This document shows positions 7,886-15,645 of a stretch of 64,000 nucleotides of DNA, one piece after another (positions within the stretch are counted from its first letter, which is position 1; every line of letters starts with the position of its first letter). Under the pieces are notes generated by a model. That model was not told where the DNA came from, did no database searches, and saw only the letters and a program-made list of their open reading frames with translations. The stretch is from Winogradskya consettensis (GTDB lineage Bacteria > Actinomycetota > Actinomycetes > Mycobacteriales > Micromonosporaceae), in assembly GCF_018332715.1 (NCBI RefSeq), contig NZ_BOQP01000006.1, positions 62,001-126,000 of the forward strand, read 5' to 3'. Position numbers and translations under genes: made by a program.

Positions 7886-9478
7886 TCAGACCTTCGCTTT
7901 CGCCTTCGCCGGGGCGAGGCCGTAGGTGAGGGCGTCGGTGAGGGCGCGCCAGCTGGCTTCGACGACGTTCTCGTGTACGCCGACCGTGGTCCAGTCGCGC
8001 GCGCCGTCGCTGGTTTCGACGAGGACGCGGGTGATGGCGTTGGAGCCGTGAGAGCCCTCGAGGATGCGGACCTTGTAGTCGGCGAGCTGGAAGTCCTTGA
8101 GCTCCGGGTAGTGCTGGGAGAGGGCTACGCGCAGGGCCTCGTCGAGGGCGTTGACCGGGCCGTTGCCCTCGGCGGTGGCGATCACGCGCTCACCTCGTAC
8201 GCGTACCTTGACCGTCGCTTCCGACACGACCGTGCCGTCCTCGCGGTGCTCGACCTGCGCCCGGTAGGACTCCAGGGTGAACGGCCGCACCAGGGCCGCG
8301 CCCGGCAGAACGTCGCGGACCAGCAGTTCGAAGGAGGCGTCGGCGGCCTCGAAGGACCACCCGCCCGCCTCGAGATCCTTGACCTTGCGGGTCACCTCGG
8401 TGAGGGTTTCCGGATGGCCGGCCAGGTCCAGGCCGAGCTCGCGACTCTTGAGCTCGATGCTGGCGCGGCCGGCCATCTCGGTCACCAGGATCCGCATGTC
8501 ATTGCCGACAACCGACGGGTCGACGTGGTTGTAGAGCAGCGGATCCACCTTGATCGCGCTCGCGTGCAGCCCCGCCTTGTGAGCGAAGGCAGCGGCCCCG
8601 ACATAGGCCTGGTGGGTGTCGGGGGCGATGTTGGCGATCTCGGCGAGCGCGGTGGACACCCGCGTCGCCTTCTCGAGGCATCCGTCCGGTAGGACCTTCA
8701 GCCCGAGCTTGAGTTGCAGGTTGCTGACGACGGCGAAGAGGTCGGCGTTGCCGGGCCGCTCGCCGTAGCCGTTTGCCGTGCACTGGAAGTGCTCGACGCC
8801 CGCCTCGACGGCGGCGATGGTGTTCGCCACAGCGCAGGAGGTGTCGTTCTGGCAATGGATGCCGAGCTGGTCGGGGTTGACCCCGGCGCGCTCGACCACC
8901 TCGTTGATCGCCGCGGTGATCATCGACGGGAGCATGCCGCCGTTGGTGTCGCACATGACGACGCGCTCGGCGCCGGCGTCGAAGGCCGCGCGGACCACGG
9001 AGGCGGCGTATTCGGGGTCGTAGCGGAAGCCGTCGAAGAAGTGCTCGCAGTCGACGAACGCTCGGCGGCCGTTGGCGACCAGATGGGCGACGGTGTCGCG
9101 GACCATGGCGAGGTTCTCCTCGCCGGTCGTGCGCAGGGCCCGCTCGACGTGGCGGATGTCGGACTTGGCGACCACGCAGACCACCGGGGTCTCGGCGTCG
9201 AGCAGCGCCTTGACCTGCGGGTCCGTGGCCACGTCGACGCCGGCCTTGCGGGTCGCGCCGAACGCGACGAGCAGCGCGTTCTTGAGGTCCAGCTCGGTCT
9301 TGGCCCGCTCGAAGAACTCGGTGTCCTTGGGCATCGCACCCGGCCAGCCGCCCTCGATGAAGCCCACGCCGAACTCGTCCAGCAGCCGCGCGACGGCCAG
9401 TTTGTCGACGACCGAGTAGCTGATGCCCTCGCGTTGACCGCCGTCTCGCAGCGTCGTGTCGAACACCTGGTAGACCAT
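7886..9478 (-). CDS. cimA: (R)-citramalate synthase
   Basis: Encodes 530 residues. The N-terminal HMGL-like barrel starts FDTTLRDGGQREG, with the Arg and Asp that bind pyruvate and metal. It continues through CDTNGGMLP and the metal-binding HCQND and GERPGNADL. The C-terminal part (from about residue 400) is the LeuA-type regulatory domain. The large size and the YSVVDKLAVARLLDEFGVGFIEGG start mark the CimA group rather than short 2-isopropylmalate synthases. It condenses pyruvate with acetyl-CoA to citramalate, feeding isoleucine synthesis without threonine deaminase, and isoleucine feedback would act on the C-terminal domain. An attenuator precedes it (9512-9623). Confidence 0.92.
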   Translation of the reverse strand: MVYQVFDTTLRDGGQREGISYSVVDKLAVARLLDEFGVGFIEGGWPGAMPKDTEFFERAKTELDLKNALLVAFGATRKAGVDVATDPQVKALLDAETPVVCVVAKSDIRHVERALRTTGEENLAMVRDTVAHLVANGRRAFVDCEHFFDGFRYDPEYAASVVRAAFDAGAERVVMCDTNGGMLPSMITAAINEVVERAGVNPDQLGIHCQNDTSCAVANTIAAVEAGVEHFQCTANGYGERPGNADLFAVVSNLQLKLGLKVLPDGCLEKATRVSTALAEIANIAPDTHQAYVGAAAFAHKAGLHASAIKVDPLLYNHVDPSVVGNDMRILVTEMAGRASIELKSRELGLDLAGHPETLTEVTRKVKDLEAGGWSFEAADASFELLVRDVLPGAALVRPFTLESYRAQVEHREDGTVVSEATVKVRVRGERVIATAEGNGPVNALDEALRVALSQHYPELKDFQLADYKVRILEGSHGSNAITRVLVETSDGARDWTTVGVHENVVEASWRALTDALTYGLAPAKAKAKV

Positions 9479-9511
9479 GCCGAGCTTCCTTTCGGAGGAC
9501 TGTTTAGACCC

Positions 9512-9545
9512 AAAACAAAAGACCCCCCGCGGATGCGGGAGGTCT
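9512..9545 (-). terminator. Attenuator terminator in the cimA leader
   Basis: On the minus strand the arms AGACCTCCCGC (9545-9535) and GCGGGGGGTCT (9530-9520) pair over 11 positions with one mismatch, loop ATCC, followed by TTTTGTTTT. It lies about 35 bases upstream of the cimA start and downstream of a BCAA-rich leader peptide, so it is read as a conditional terminator. Confidence 0.85.
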
Positions 9546-9576
9546 GCGCGTCGGCGGGGAGCGTCAGCCGGCGCGC
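9546..9576 (-). promoter_or_regulatory. Pause/antitermination hairpin in the cimA leader
   Basis: Arms GCGCGCCGGC (9576-9567) and GCCGACGCGC (9555-9546) pair over ten positions with one mismatch. The 5' arm covers the last codons of the leader peptide (stop at 9564-9566) and the 3' arm abuts the terminator stem. A ribosome reaching the stop would occupy the 5' arm; the alternative pairings were not folded. Confidence 0.5.
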
Positions 9577-9623
9577 AAGGTGCGAATAATCAGCACGTAG
9601 TGGTGGGTCACGTACGGAAGCAT
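9564..9623 (-). CDS. Leader peptide of the cimA attenuator (19 aa)
   Basis: The reading MLPYVTHHYVLIIRTLRAG ends at a TGA just before the pause hairpin and terminator. Five of residues 10-16 are Val, Leu, Ile, Ile and Leu, encoded by GTG CTG ATT ATT and TTG; ATT and TTG are uncommon in such GC-rich genomes, which would make the ribosome sensitive to charged tRNA. ATG at 9623 is the longest start; an in-frame GTG at 9611 would give 15 residues. Neither has a strong ribosome-binding site. The position and composition, rather than length, support it. Confidence 0.7.
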   Translation of the reverse strand: MLPYVTHHYVLIIRTLRAG

Positions 9624-9696
9624 GCCACTGCTCGCCGCTTTGTGGGACAGAAGTCCAGACTCCGGGACGCGAGGCGGGAGATATTAAGTTGGGTCC

Positions 9697-10431
9697 ATGA
9701 CCTCGCGGAGCCTTGCCTTCACCACGAACTACAACTTCCGGGACGTCGGGGGATATGCCGGGCTCGATGGCCGGACGGTCCGCTGGCGGCGCCTGTTCCG
9801 CTCGGATTCGCTTCACCGGCTCAAAGGCGACGACCTGGTCACCTGGGACGAGCTGGGGATCCGCAGCGTGATCGACCTGCGCCGGTCGCACGAGGTCGAG
9901 AGGAACGGCAGGGTGCCGGAGCTGGCGGGGCTCGACTATCACAACCTGGTGATCGAGCACGTGGACTGGTCGACCGCGCCGGAGCCCGCGGACATGCCGC
10001 ACGAGCGGTGGCTCGCCGACCGCTACCTGAACTTCGCCGAGGACGGCCGCGCCGGGCTGAGCGCGGCGCTGTCATTGATCGCGGACCCGGACGCCGCCCC
10101 TGCGGTCGTGCACTGCATGGCGGGCAAGGACCGCACCGGTGTGGTCTGCGCGTTGACGCTGGAACTGCTCGGGGTCTCGGACACCGACATCGCCGAGGAC
10201 TACGCGCTCACCGAGGCGTCCATAGCGTCGCTTACCGAATATCTGGCCAGGACCAGGCCGGAGATGGTCCAGGACAAGTACCACATGTACAACTGCCCGA
10301 AGGACGCCATGCTGCTGTTCCTCGGCGACCTGCGGGCGCGGCACGGCTCGGTCGAGGCGTACGTGAAGGAGATCGGGATCAGCGACGAGCAGGTGGCCAC
10401 GATGCGCGACCACCTGCTCGAACAGCGCTAG
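9697..10431 (+). CDS. Tyrosine-protein phosphatase (Y_phosphatase3 family)
   Basis: Encodes 244 residues. The phosphatase loop HCMAGKDRTG carries the catalytic Cys140 and Arg146 of the CX5R motif. The N-terminus FRDVGGYAGLDGRTVRWRRLFRSDSLHRL is the typical start of this family (PtpB-like), which includes dual-specificity and phosphoinositide phosphatases secreted by some actinobacteria; no signal peptide is visible here. It is divergent from cimA. Its stop shares the CTAG palindrome with the stop of ilvE on the other strand. Confidence 0.9.
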   Translation: MTSRSLAFTTNYNFRDVGGYAGLDGRTVRWRRLFRSDSLHRLKGDDLVTWDELGIRSVIDLRRSHEVERNGRVPELAGLDYHNLVIEHVDWSTAPEPADMPHERWLADRYLNFAEDGRAGLSAALSLIADPDAAPAVVHCMAGKDRTGVVCALTLELLGVSDTDIAEDYALTEASIASLTEYLARTRPEMVQDKYHMYNCPKDAMLLFLGDLRARHGSVEAYVKEIGISDEQVATMRDHLLEQR

Positions 10432-11525
10432 AGAACCCTGTGGACCCAGCCGAACGGGTCCTCGGCGCGGCCCCGCTGGATGGCGGTGAGCTCCTCGCGC
10501 AGGCCCATCGTGACCTCGCCGGAGCCGCCGTCCGCCACGGTGAACTCACCCTCGGTCGAGCGGACCGTGCCGATCGGCGTGATCACCGCGGCCGTGCCGC
10601 ACGCGAACGTCTCCCGGATGCGGCCGGAGCGGGCGCCCTCACGCCACTCGTCGATGCTGACCGGGCGCTCCTCGACCTTGCGGCCGGCCCGCTCGGCCAG
10701 CTTGAGCACCGAGTCACGGGTGATGCCCGGCAGGATCGTGCCGGTCAGCGGCGGCGTGACCAGGCTGCCGTCGTCCATCACGAAGATGATGTTCATGCCG
10801 CCGAGCTCGTCGATGTACTTGCGCTCGACCGCGTCGAGATAGACCACCTGGTCGCAGCCGTGCTCGATCGCCTCGGCCTGAGCCGAGAGACCGGCCGCGT
10901 AGTTGCCGCCGCACTTCGCGGCGCCGGTGCCACCGGGCGCGGCCCGGGTGTAGTCCGGGGTCACCCACACCGTCACCGGCTTGACGCCGCCGCTGAAGTA
11001 GGCGCCGGCCGGGGACGCGATGACCAGGTAGAGGTATTCCATGGCCGGCCGCACCCCGAGGAAGACCTCGGACGCATACGCGAACGGGCGCAGGTAGAGC
11101 GAGCCGTCCTCGCTCGGCGGGATCCACGACCGGTCGATCTTGATCATCTGGTGCAGCGACTCGATGAACGTGTCGACGGGCAGCGACGGCATCGCCATCC
11201 GCTGCGCCGACTGGGCGAACCTCGTGGCGTTGGCATCCGGGCGGAACATCGCGACGCCGCCGTCGGGCAGCGTGTAAGCCTTCAGCCCCTCGAAGATCTC
11301 CTGGGCGTAGTGCAGAACAGCGGCGGCCGGGTCCATCGGGATCGGGGCGCGGGCCTCGACGCGGGGCTCGTACCAGCCCTTACCCTCCGCGTACCGGATG
11401 GTGACCATGTGGTCGGTGAAGATCTTGCCGAAACCGGGGTTGGTCAGCAGTGCCGACCGGTCCGCGTCGCCTACGGGCGCGGGGTTCGGACGGATCTCGA
11501 AATCGAGGTTGTCACCACCACTCAT
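10428..11525 (-). CDS. ilvE: Branched-chain amino acid aminotransferase
   Basis: Encodes 365 residues of class IV aminotransferase, family BCAT type II. The PLP-binding lysine is K204 in AAKCGGNYAAG, and YLDAVERKYIDELGGMNI follows, which is the usual glycine-Glu-Asn stretch. It transfers amino groups between glutamate and the 2-oxo acids of Val, Leu and Ile, the last step for all three. A 173-base gap separates it from leuB upstream, so it may have its own promoter. The leader region holds no BCAA-rich peptide. Confidence 0.95.
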   Translation of the reverse strand: MSGGDNLDFEIRPNPAPVGDADRSALLTNPGFGKIFTDHMVTIRYAEGKGWYEPRVEARAPIPMDPAAAVLHYAQEIFEGLKAYTLPDGGVAMFRPDANATRFAQSAQRMAMPSLPVDTFIESLHQMIKIDRSWIPPSEDGSLYLRPFAYASEVFLGVRPAMEYLYLVIASPAGAYFSGGVKPVTVWVTPDYTRAAPGGTGAAKCGGNYAAGLSAQAEAIEHGCDQVVYLDAVERKYIDELGGMNIIFVMDDGSLVTPPLTGTILPGITRDSVLKLAERAGRKVEERPVSIDEWREGARSGRIRETFACGTAAVITPIGTVRSTEGEFTVADGGSGEVTMGLREELTAIQRGRAEDPFGWVHRVL

Positions 11526-11602
11526 GGCAGAGACCTGCTTTCTGTCGAAAAGACTGATTCAAGACATGCGGTAGCACCCGTAGGGCCCCATGAACTTACC
11601 CC

Positions 11603-11614
11603 GAACGGTCGTTC
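11603..11614. promoter_or_regulatory. Palindrome upstream of ilvE, possible operator
   Basis: GAACG-GT-CGTTC is a perfect 5-base inverted repeat with a 2-base centre, about 80 bases upstream of the ilvE start. No regulator can be named. Confidence 0.25.
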
Positions 11615-11639
11615 AAAGCCGATGTCAGGCTTGACCGTC

Positions 11640-11689
11640 CCCCCGCTCAGGCGAGGGGATTCGGGGTGGAGAGAACGCCCGATAGGGCG
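11640..11689 (-). terminator. Pair of hairpins after leuB
   Basis: CGCCC (11676-11680), loop GATA, GGGCG (11685-11689) lies ten bases past the leuB stop, followed further on by CCCCCGC/GCG-A-GGGG (11640-11658) with loop TCAG. No T-run follows either stem, so termination is possible but weak. Confidence 0.35.
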
Positions 11690-11698
11690 ACGAGTGGA

Positions 11699-12736
11699 TC
11701 AGGCGGCCGCGGTGGCGGCGACCCGGTCCCCGACTTCGGCGGTGCGCAGCGAGGCTCCCGGGGCACGGGAAGCGACCTCGGCCGCGACCGCCTCGGATAC
11801 TCGGCGGGCCTCGTCCGGGTGGCCGAGGTGCTCGAGGAGCAGCGCGGCGGAGAGGATGGCGGCGGCGGGGTCGGCGATGCCCTGACCCGCGATGTCGGGC
11901 GCGGAGCCGTGCACCGGCTCGAACGTCGACGGGTATTTGCGCTCCGGGTTGACGGAGCCGCTGGCTGCCATGCCGATGCCGCCGGTGACGGCAGCGGCGA
12001 TGTCGGTGAGGATGTCACCGAAGAGGTTGTCGGTCACCACGACGTCGTAGCGCTGCGGGTTGCTCACCATGAACATGCTCGCGGCGTCGATGTGCTGGTA
12101 TTCCGTCGTGACCTGGGGGAACTCGGCGGCGACGGCCTTGAAGGTGCGCGCCCAGAGCCCGCCCGCGTGGGTGAGCACATTGGTCTTGTGCACGAGCGTC
12201 AGGTGGCGGCGCTCACGGCTCTGCGCCCGCGCGAAGGCGTCGCGGATGACCCGCTCGACGCCGTAGCGGGTGTTGAGGCTCTCCTCGGTGGCGATCTCGG
12301 CGGGGGTGTCCTTGTGCAGGACGCCGCCGGCGCCGACGTAGAGGCCCTCGGTGCCCTCGCGGACGACCACCATGTCGATCTCACCGGGCTTGATGCCGGC
12401 GAGCGGGCTGACCGTCCCGGGCCAGAGCCGTGACGGCCGCAGGTTCACATACTGGTCGAAGTCGAAGCGCAGCTTGAGCAGCAGGCCGCGCTCGAGCACG
12501 CCCGGCGGCACGCTGGGGTCGCCGATGGCGCCGAGCAGGATGGCGTCGTGACCGGCCAGCTCGTCCTGGACCGCCTGCGGGAGGACCTCACCGGTGCGGT
12601 TGTAGAGGCGGGCGCCGAGGTCGTACTCGTTGTACTCAGCGCCGGGGAGGACGGCCTCAATGACCTTGCGAGCCTGTGCGGTCACTTCGGTCCCGATGCC
12701 GTCGCCGGCCACCACCGCGATCCGCGCCACGCTCAC
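11699..12736 (-). CDS. leuB: 3-isopropylmalate dehydrogenase
   Basis: About 345 residues. [16 protein letters not shown] at the N-terminus, EGLYVG (NAD-binding and phosphorylated-Ser region), [15 protein letters not shown] (metal Asp residues) and [19 protein letters not shown] identify LeuB/isocitrate-type beta-decarboxylating dehydrogenases, with size fitting LeuB. It oxidises 3-isopropylmalate in leucine synthesis and, with LeuCD, may also act on the citramalate route. Three in-frame GTGs (12742, 12736, 12730) compete; GAGGGAG lies at best spacing for 12736. LeuA and LeuCD are not in the window. Confidence 0.92.
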   Translation of the reverse strand: MSVARIAVVAGDGIGTEVTAQARKVIEAVLPGAEYNEYDLGARLYNRTGEVLPQAVQDELAGHDAILLGAIGDPSVPPGVLERGLLLKLRFDFDQYVNLRPSRLWPGTVSPLAGIKPGEIDMVVVREGTEGLYVGAGGVLHKDTPAEIATEESLNTRYGVERVIRDAFARAQSRERRHLTLVHKTNVLTHAGGLWARTFKAVAAEFPQVTTEYQHIDAASMFMVSNPQRYDVVVTDNLFGDILTDIAAAVTGGIGMAASGSVNPERKYPSTFEPVHGSAPDIAGQGIADPAAAILSAALLLEHLGHPDEARRVSEAVAAEVASRAPGASLRTAEVGDRVAATAAA

Positions 12737-12742
12737 GAGCAC

Positions 12743-13086
12743 TCCCTCACCTAGACAAGACCAGGCCCACCGTATCTCGCTGTCCCGATCTTCGGTACGG
12801 CGGTCTCAGATTGTGGATGGGAGGCGTTCAGGCAGCGAACAGCCCCCGCGGGATCGCGGCAACGATCTCACGGGGGCCGTCACGACGAAAACGCGTGGCT
12901 TCGCGCCCGCCGGGGGTGCAACCACCACACGGGACAGCAACGGAGTCGTCACCCGAAGACAAATCCGCCACGCCCGCGTGGCAAGGACCAACGCTAGCGA
13001 TGCGGACTAATGTCGCGCAAGACGCATCCCCCGCGTGTCGGCGCGACAATGGGATGTAGCGGCCACCTTTATGGCACCATGCGCCG
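12743..13086. other. 344-base gap with a long hairpin
   Basis: No convincing gene. The clearest structure is a stem at 12842-12877: GCCCCCG and CGGGGGC outside, GATCG and CGATC inside, separated by a 3x3 internal loop. No T-run follows on either strand. On the minus strand an open frame (12806-12991) reads LLSRVVV early on but has no start signal or terminator that would make it a leuB leader. The promoters of leuB and of the small gene at 13087 must lie here but I cannot place them. Confidence 0.5.
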
Positions 13087-13449
13087 GTGAGTTTCGACCT
13101 CGTGGTGTGGGCCATGGACAACGCCGACCGGCCGGACGACGTGCGGGCCGCTAATGCGCGTTGTGCCCGTGGCGAGCACGCGCAACGCCCCGCAGACCCC
13201 CGCGTAGTCGCCTTCTACAACTCCCTGACCAGCACATACCCGGACCGCGGTCCCCGCGCGACGCTGACCGGTTCACCCTGGGCGGCCGCACCGCTGCACG
13301 CGGCCGCGGACCACATCACGATGCGGCTCGACGAGAACTGCCCCGACGCGGTGCTGGAGACGATCGAGCGACTCGCCGGTGAGCTGAACCTCGATCTGCT
13401 GGATCTGCAGGACGGCACGGTCTACCCGCCGCCGGTTCGGGCCCGCTGA
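13087..13449 (+). CDS. Small hypothetical protein, FDLxVW type
   Basis: Encodes 120 residues from a GTG. The start SFDLVVWAMD and the end LNLDLLDLQDGTVYPP match the general pattern of small actinobacterial proteins that begin with a YDLxVW stretch and end with a Asp-rich YDPQ-like segment; some of those are annotated as immunity-like, but no toxin neighbour is seen here. Its stop abuts the stop of serA on the other strand (13449/13450). Function not known. Confidence 0.65.
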   Translation: MSFDLVVWAMDNADRPDDVRAANARCARGEHAQRPADPRVVAFYNSLTSTYPDRGPRATLTGSPWAAAPLHAAADHITMRLDENCPDAVLETIERLAGELNLDLLDLQDGTVYPPPVRAR

Positions 13450-15048
13450 TCATTCCTCGCGCAGATCGACGATGCTGCCCCGCGCGGACCCGATCTCCGC
13501 GGCGACCGTGGACAGCAGATCCGCGTCGACCGACGAGTCCACGGTCAGCGCCATCAGCGCCTCACCCCCGGCCTCCCGGCGAGCCACCTGCATCGCTGCG
13601 ATGTTGACACCGGACTCGCCCAGGATCGAGCCGATCCGGCCGACCACGCCGGGCCGGTCCGAGTAGCGGAAGAACAGCAGCACCCCGCCCGCGTCCAGCT
13701 CCAGCTCGAACTCGTCCAGCCGGGTGAGTTTGCGCAGCTCGCGGCCGCGTACGACGGCGACCGACCCGGCGACGCTCACGCTGCGCCCGTCCGGCAGCAC
13801 GCCGCGTACGGTGACCAGGTTGTCATGGTCGGACACCTCGCGGTTCACCACCAGCTCGACCTCGACGCCCCGGTCCGCGGCGAGCTGCGGCGCGTTCACG
13901 TAGGTGACCCGCTCCTCCACCACGGAGGCGAAGAGCCCCTTGGTGGCGGCGAGCTTGAGCACGGCCACGTCGTGCGACACGATCTGGCCGCGCACCTCGA
14001 CGGTGACGTTGGCCGCGATCCCGCCCGCCAGCGCGGTGAAGACCTTGCCGAGCCGTTCCGTGAGCCCGAGCAGGGGCCGCACGTCCTCGTCGACCACGCC
14101 GCCGGCCTGCACGTTCACCGCGTCGGGCACGAACTCACCCTGCAGGGCGAGTTTGACGCTGCGGGCCACGGCGAGCCCGGCCTTGTCCTGTGCTTCTGAC
14201 GTCGAGGCCCCCAGGTGCGGCGTCACCACGACGTTGTCGAAGCCGAACAGCGGCGAGGAGGTCGCGGGCTCGGTGACGAAGACGTCCAGCCCGGCACCGG
14301 CCACCCGGCCCTCGGTCAGAGCGTCGGCGAGGGCCTGCTCGTCGACGAGGCCACCACGGGCGGCGTTGATGATGCGTACGCCCGGCTTGACGGTCGCCAG
14401 CTCCTTCTCCCCGATCAGGCCCAGGGTCTCCGGGGTGCGCGGAAGGTGCACCGAGATGAAGTCGCTCTCCCGCAGCAGCTCGTCGAGGCCGACCAGGCGT
14501 ACGCCCAGCTGCGCCGCCCGAGCGGGCTGGATGTACGGGTCGTACGCGATCAGCCGGGTCCCGAAGGCCGCCATGCGCTGGGCGAACAGCACCCCGATGC
14601 GGCCGAGCCCGACCACGCCCACGATCTTGCCCTGCACCTCGACCCCGGTGTAACGCGACCGCTTCCACTCGCCGCGTTTCAGTGCCGCACTCGCGCTGGC
14701 GGTGTTACGGGCGACGCTGAGCAGCAGTGCGATGGCCTGTTCGGCGGCGGAGACGATGTTGGAGGTGGGCGCGTTGACGACCATGACGCCGTGCGCGGTG
14801 GCAGCGGCCACGTCCACGTTGTCGAGTCCGACCCCGGCGCGGGCGACGACCTTGAGCCGGGGCGCGGCGGCTACGGCTTCGACGTCGACGTGCGTGGCGC
14901 TGCGTACGATCAGGGCGTCGGCTTCTGTCAGCGCCGCGAGCAGGGCAGCGCGATCGGTGCCGTCGACGTGGCGCACATCGAAGTCGTAAGCGAGGACGTC
15001 GAGGGCGGCGGGGGCGAGTTCCTCAGCGATCAGCACGACGGGCGTCAT
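13450..15048 (-). CDS. serA: D-3-phosphoglycerate dehydrogenase
   Basis: Encodes 532 residues from ATG 15048, which has GGAG in front; the open frame extends five codons further to a TTG. The NAD-binding loop GVVGLGRIGVLF, the catalytic Arg region NAARGGLVDE, and the catalytic His in TPHLGASTSEAQ are present. After about residue 320 come the intervening (ASB) domain and a C-terminal ACT domain (FRYSDRPGVVGRIGSILGESGVNIAAMQV) that binds serine in this long type. It starts serine synthesis from 3-phosphoglycerate. It stands between leuB and the mpgS/ilvC region. Confidence 0.95.
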   Translation of the reverse strand: MTPVVLIAEELAPAALDVLAYDFDVRHVDGTDRAALLAALTEADALIVRSATHVDVEAVAAAPRLKVVARAGVGLDNVDVAAATAHGVMVVNAPTSNIVSAAEQAIALLLSVARNTASASAALKRGEWKRSRYTGVEVQGKIVGVVGLGRIGVLFAQRMAAFGTRLIAYDPYIQPARAAQLGVRLVGLDELLRESDFISVHLPRTPETLGLIGEKELATVKPGVRIINAARGGLVDEQALADALTEGRVAGAGLDVFVTEPATSSPLFGFDNVVVTPHLGASTSEAQDKAGLAVARSVKLALQGEFVPDAVNVQAGGVVDEDVRPLLGLTERLGKVFTALAGGIAANVTVEVRGQIVSHDVAVLKLAATKGLFASVVEERVTYVNAPQLAADRGVEVELVVNREVSDHDNLVTVRGVLPDGRSVSVAGSVAVVRGRELRKLTRLDEFELELDAGGVLLFFRYSDRPGVVGRIGSILGESGVNIAAMQVARREAGGEALMALTVDSSVDADLLSTVAAEIGSARGSIVDLREE

Positions 15049-15116
15049 ACGTCTCCATCCCAACTACGGGATGTCATCATACGGTTACAGCCGACTCATA
15101 GGTGAAACGAAATCGC

Positions 15117-15590
15117 ATGCAGCCGTTTACGTACGTCAATGTCGGTGCCACTCGTGATGCCGAGATGCCGGCCGGATATCGCCATGTCGACCGTGACGTC
15201 GCGGTCGATGGATCGTTGGATCAGGCAGCGGAACGACTGATGACCTGGCAGATGCACCGGGACGCCGGGCTGCGGGTCGCCGCGGGTGCCGATCGGGCGG
15301 CGCCCGGCGTGGAAGTGACGCTGCACCTGCTCGTGGTCAGGATTCCGTGCCGGGTGGTCTATGTGCTCGACGAGCCGGATCGGCGCGGGTTCGCGTACGG
15401 AACGCTCGCCGGCCATCCCGAACAGGGTGAGGAAGCCTTCGAGGTCTACCGCACCGCCGAGGGTGCGGTGCGCGCCAGGATCAGGGCGTTCTCGCGGCCG
15501 GCGACGCTGCTCACCAAGGTCGGCGGGCCGGTGGCGACCATGGTTCAGGACTACATGACCGGGCGATATCTGCGGGCCCTGCAGAAGTGA
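15117..15590 (+). CDS. DUF1990 (UPF0548) family protein
   Basis: Encodes 157 residues from ATG 15117 (AGGTGA lies 11 bases upstream; a GTG at 15102 is the alternative). PFTYVNVGATRDAEMPAGYRHVDRD at the start and AAERLMTWQMHRDAGLRV are the family signature. The biochemical role of DUF1990 is unknown. It is divergent from serA and convergent with mpgS. Confidence 0.82.
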   Translation: MQPFTYVNVGATRDAEMPAGYRHVDRDVAVDGSLDQAAERLMTWQMHRDAGLRVAAGADRAAPGVEVTLHLLVVRIPCRVVYVLDEPDRRGFAYGTLAGHPEQGEEAFEVYRTAEGAVRARIRAFSRPATLLTKVGGPVATMVQDYMTGRYLRALQK

Positions 15591-15605
15591 GCTCTGCAGA
15601 AGTGA
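15579..15605. repeat. Tandem duplication spanning a stop codon
   Basis: CTGCAGAAGTGA occurs at 15579-15590 and again at 15594-15605 (15-base period), so the DUF1990 stop TGA is present twice in frame. Confidence 0.8.
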
Positions 15606-15608
15606 GAG

Positions 15609-15638
15609 AACCGGTGGGCGCCGCCACGCCGACCGGTT
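15609..15638. terminator. Bidirectional terminator between DUF1990 gene and mpgS
   Basis: AACCGGT (15609-15615) pairs with ACCGGTT (15632-15638), with an inner GGCG/CGCC stem and loop CCGCCA. It sits between two convergent 3' ends. Confidence 0.55.
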
Positions 15639-15645
15639 GCGGTGA

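Noticed and set aside
11526..11602. Short ORF MGPYGCYRMS upstream of ilvE as an attenuation leader
   Set aside because: No branched-chain codons and no terminator before ilvE.
12806..12991. Minus-strand frame with LLSRVVV as a leuB leader peptide
   Set aside because: No start signal, no T-run terminator, and it runs through the hairpin; not enough to annotate a leader.
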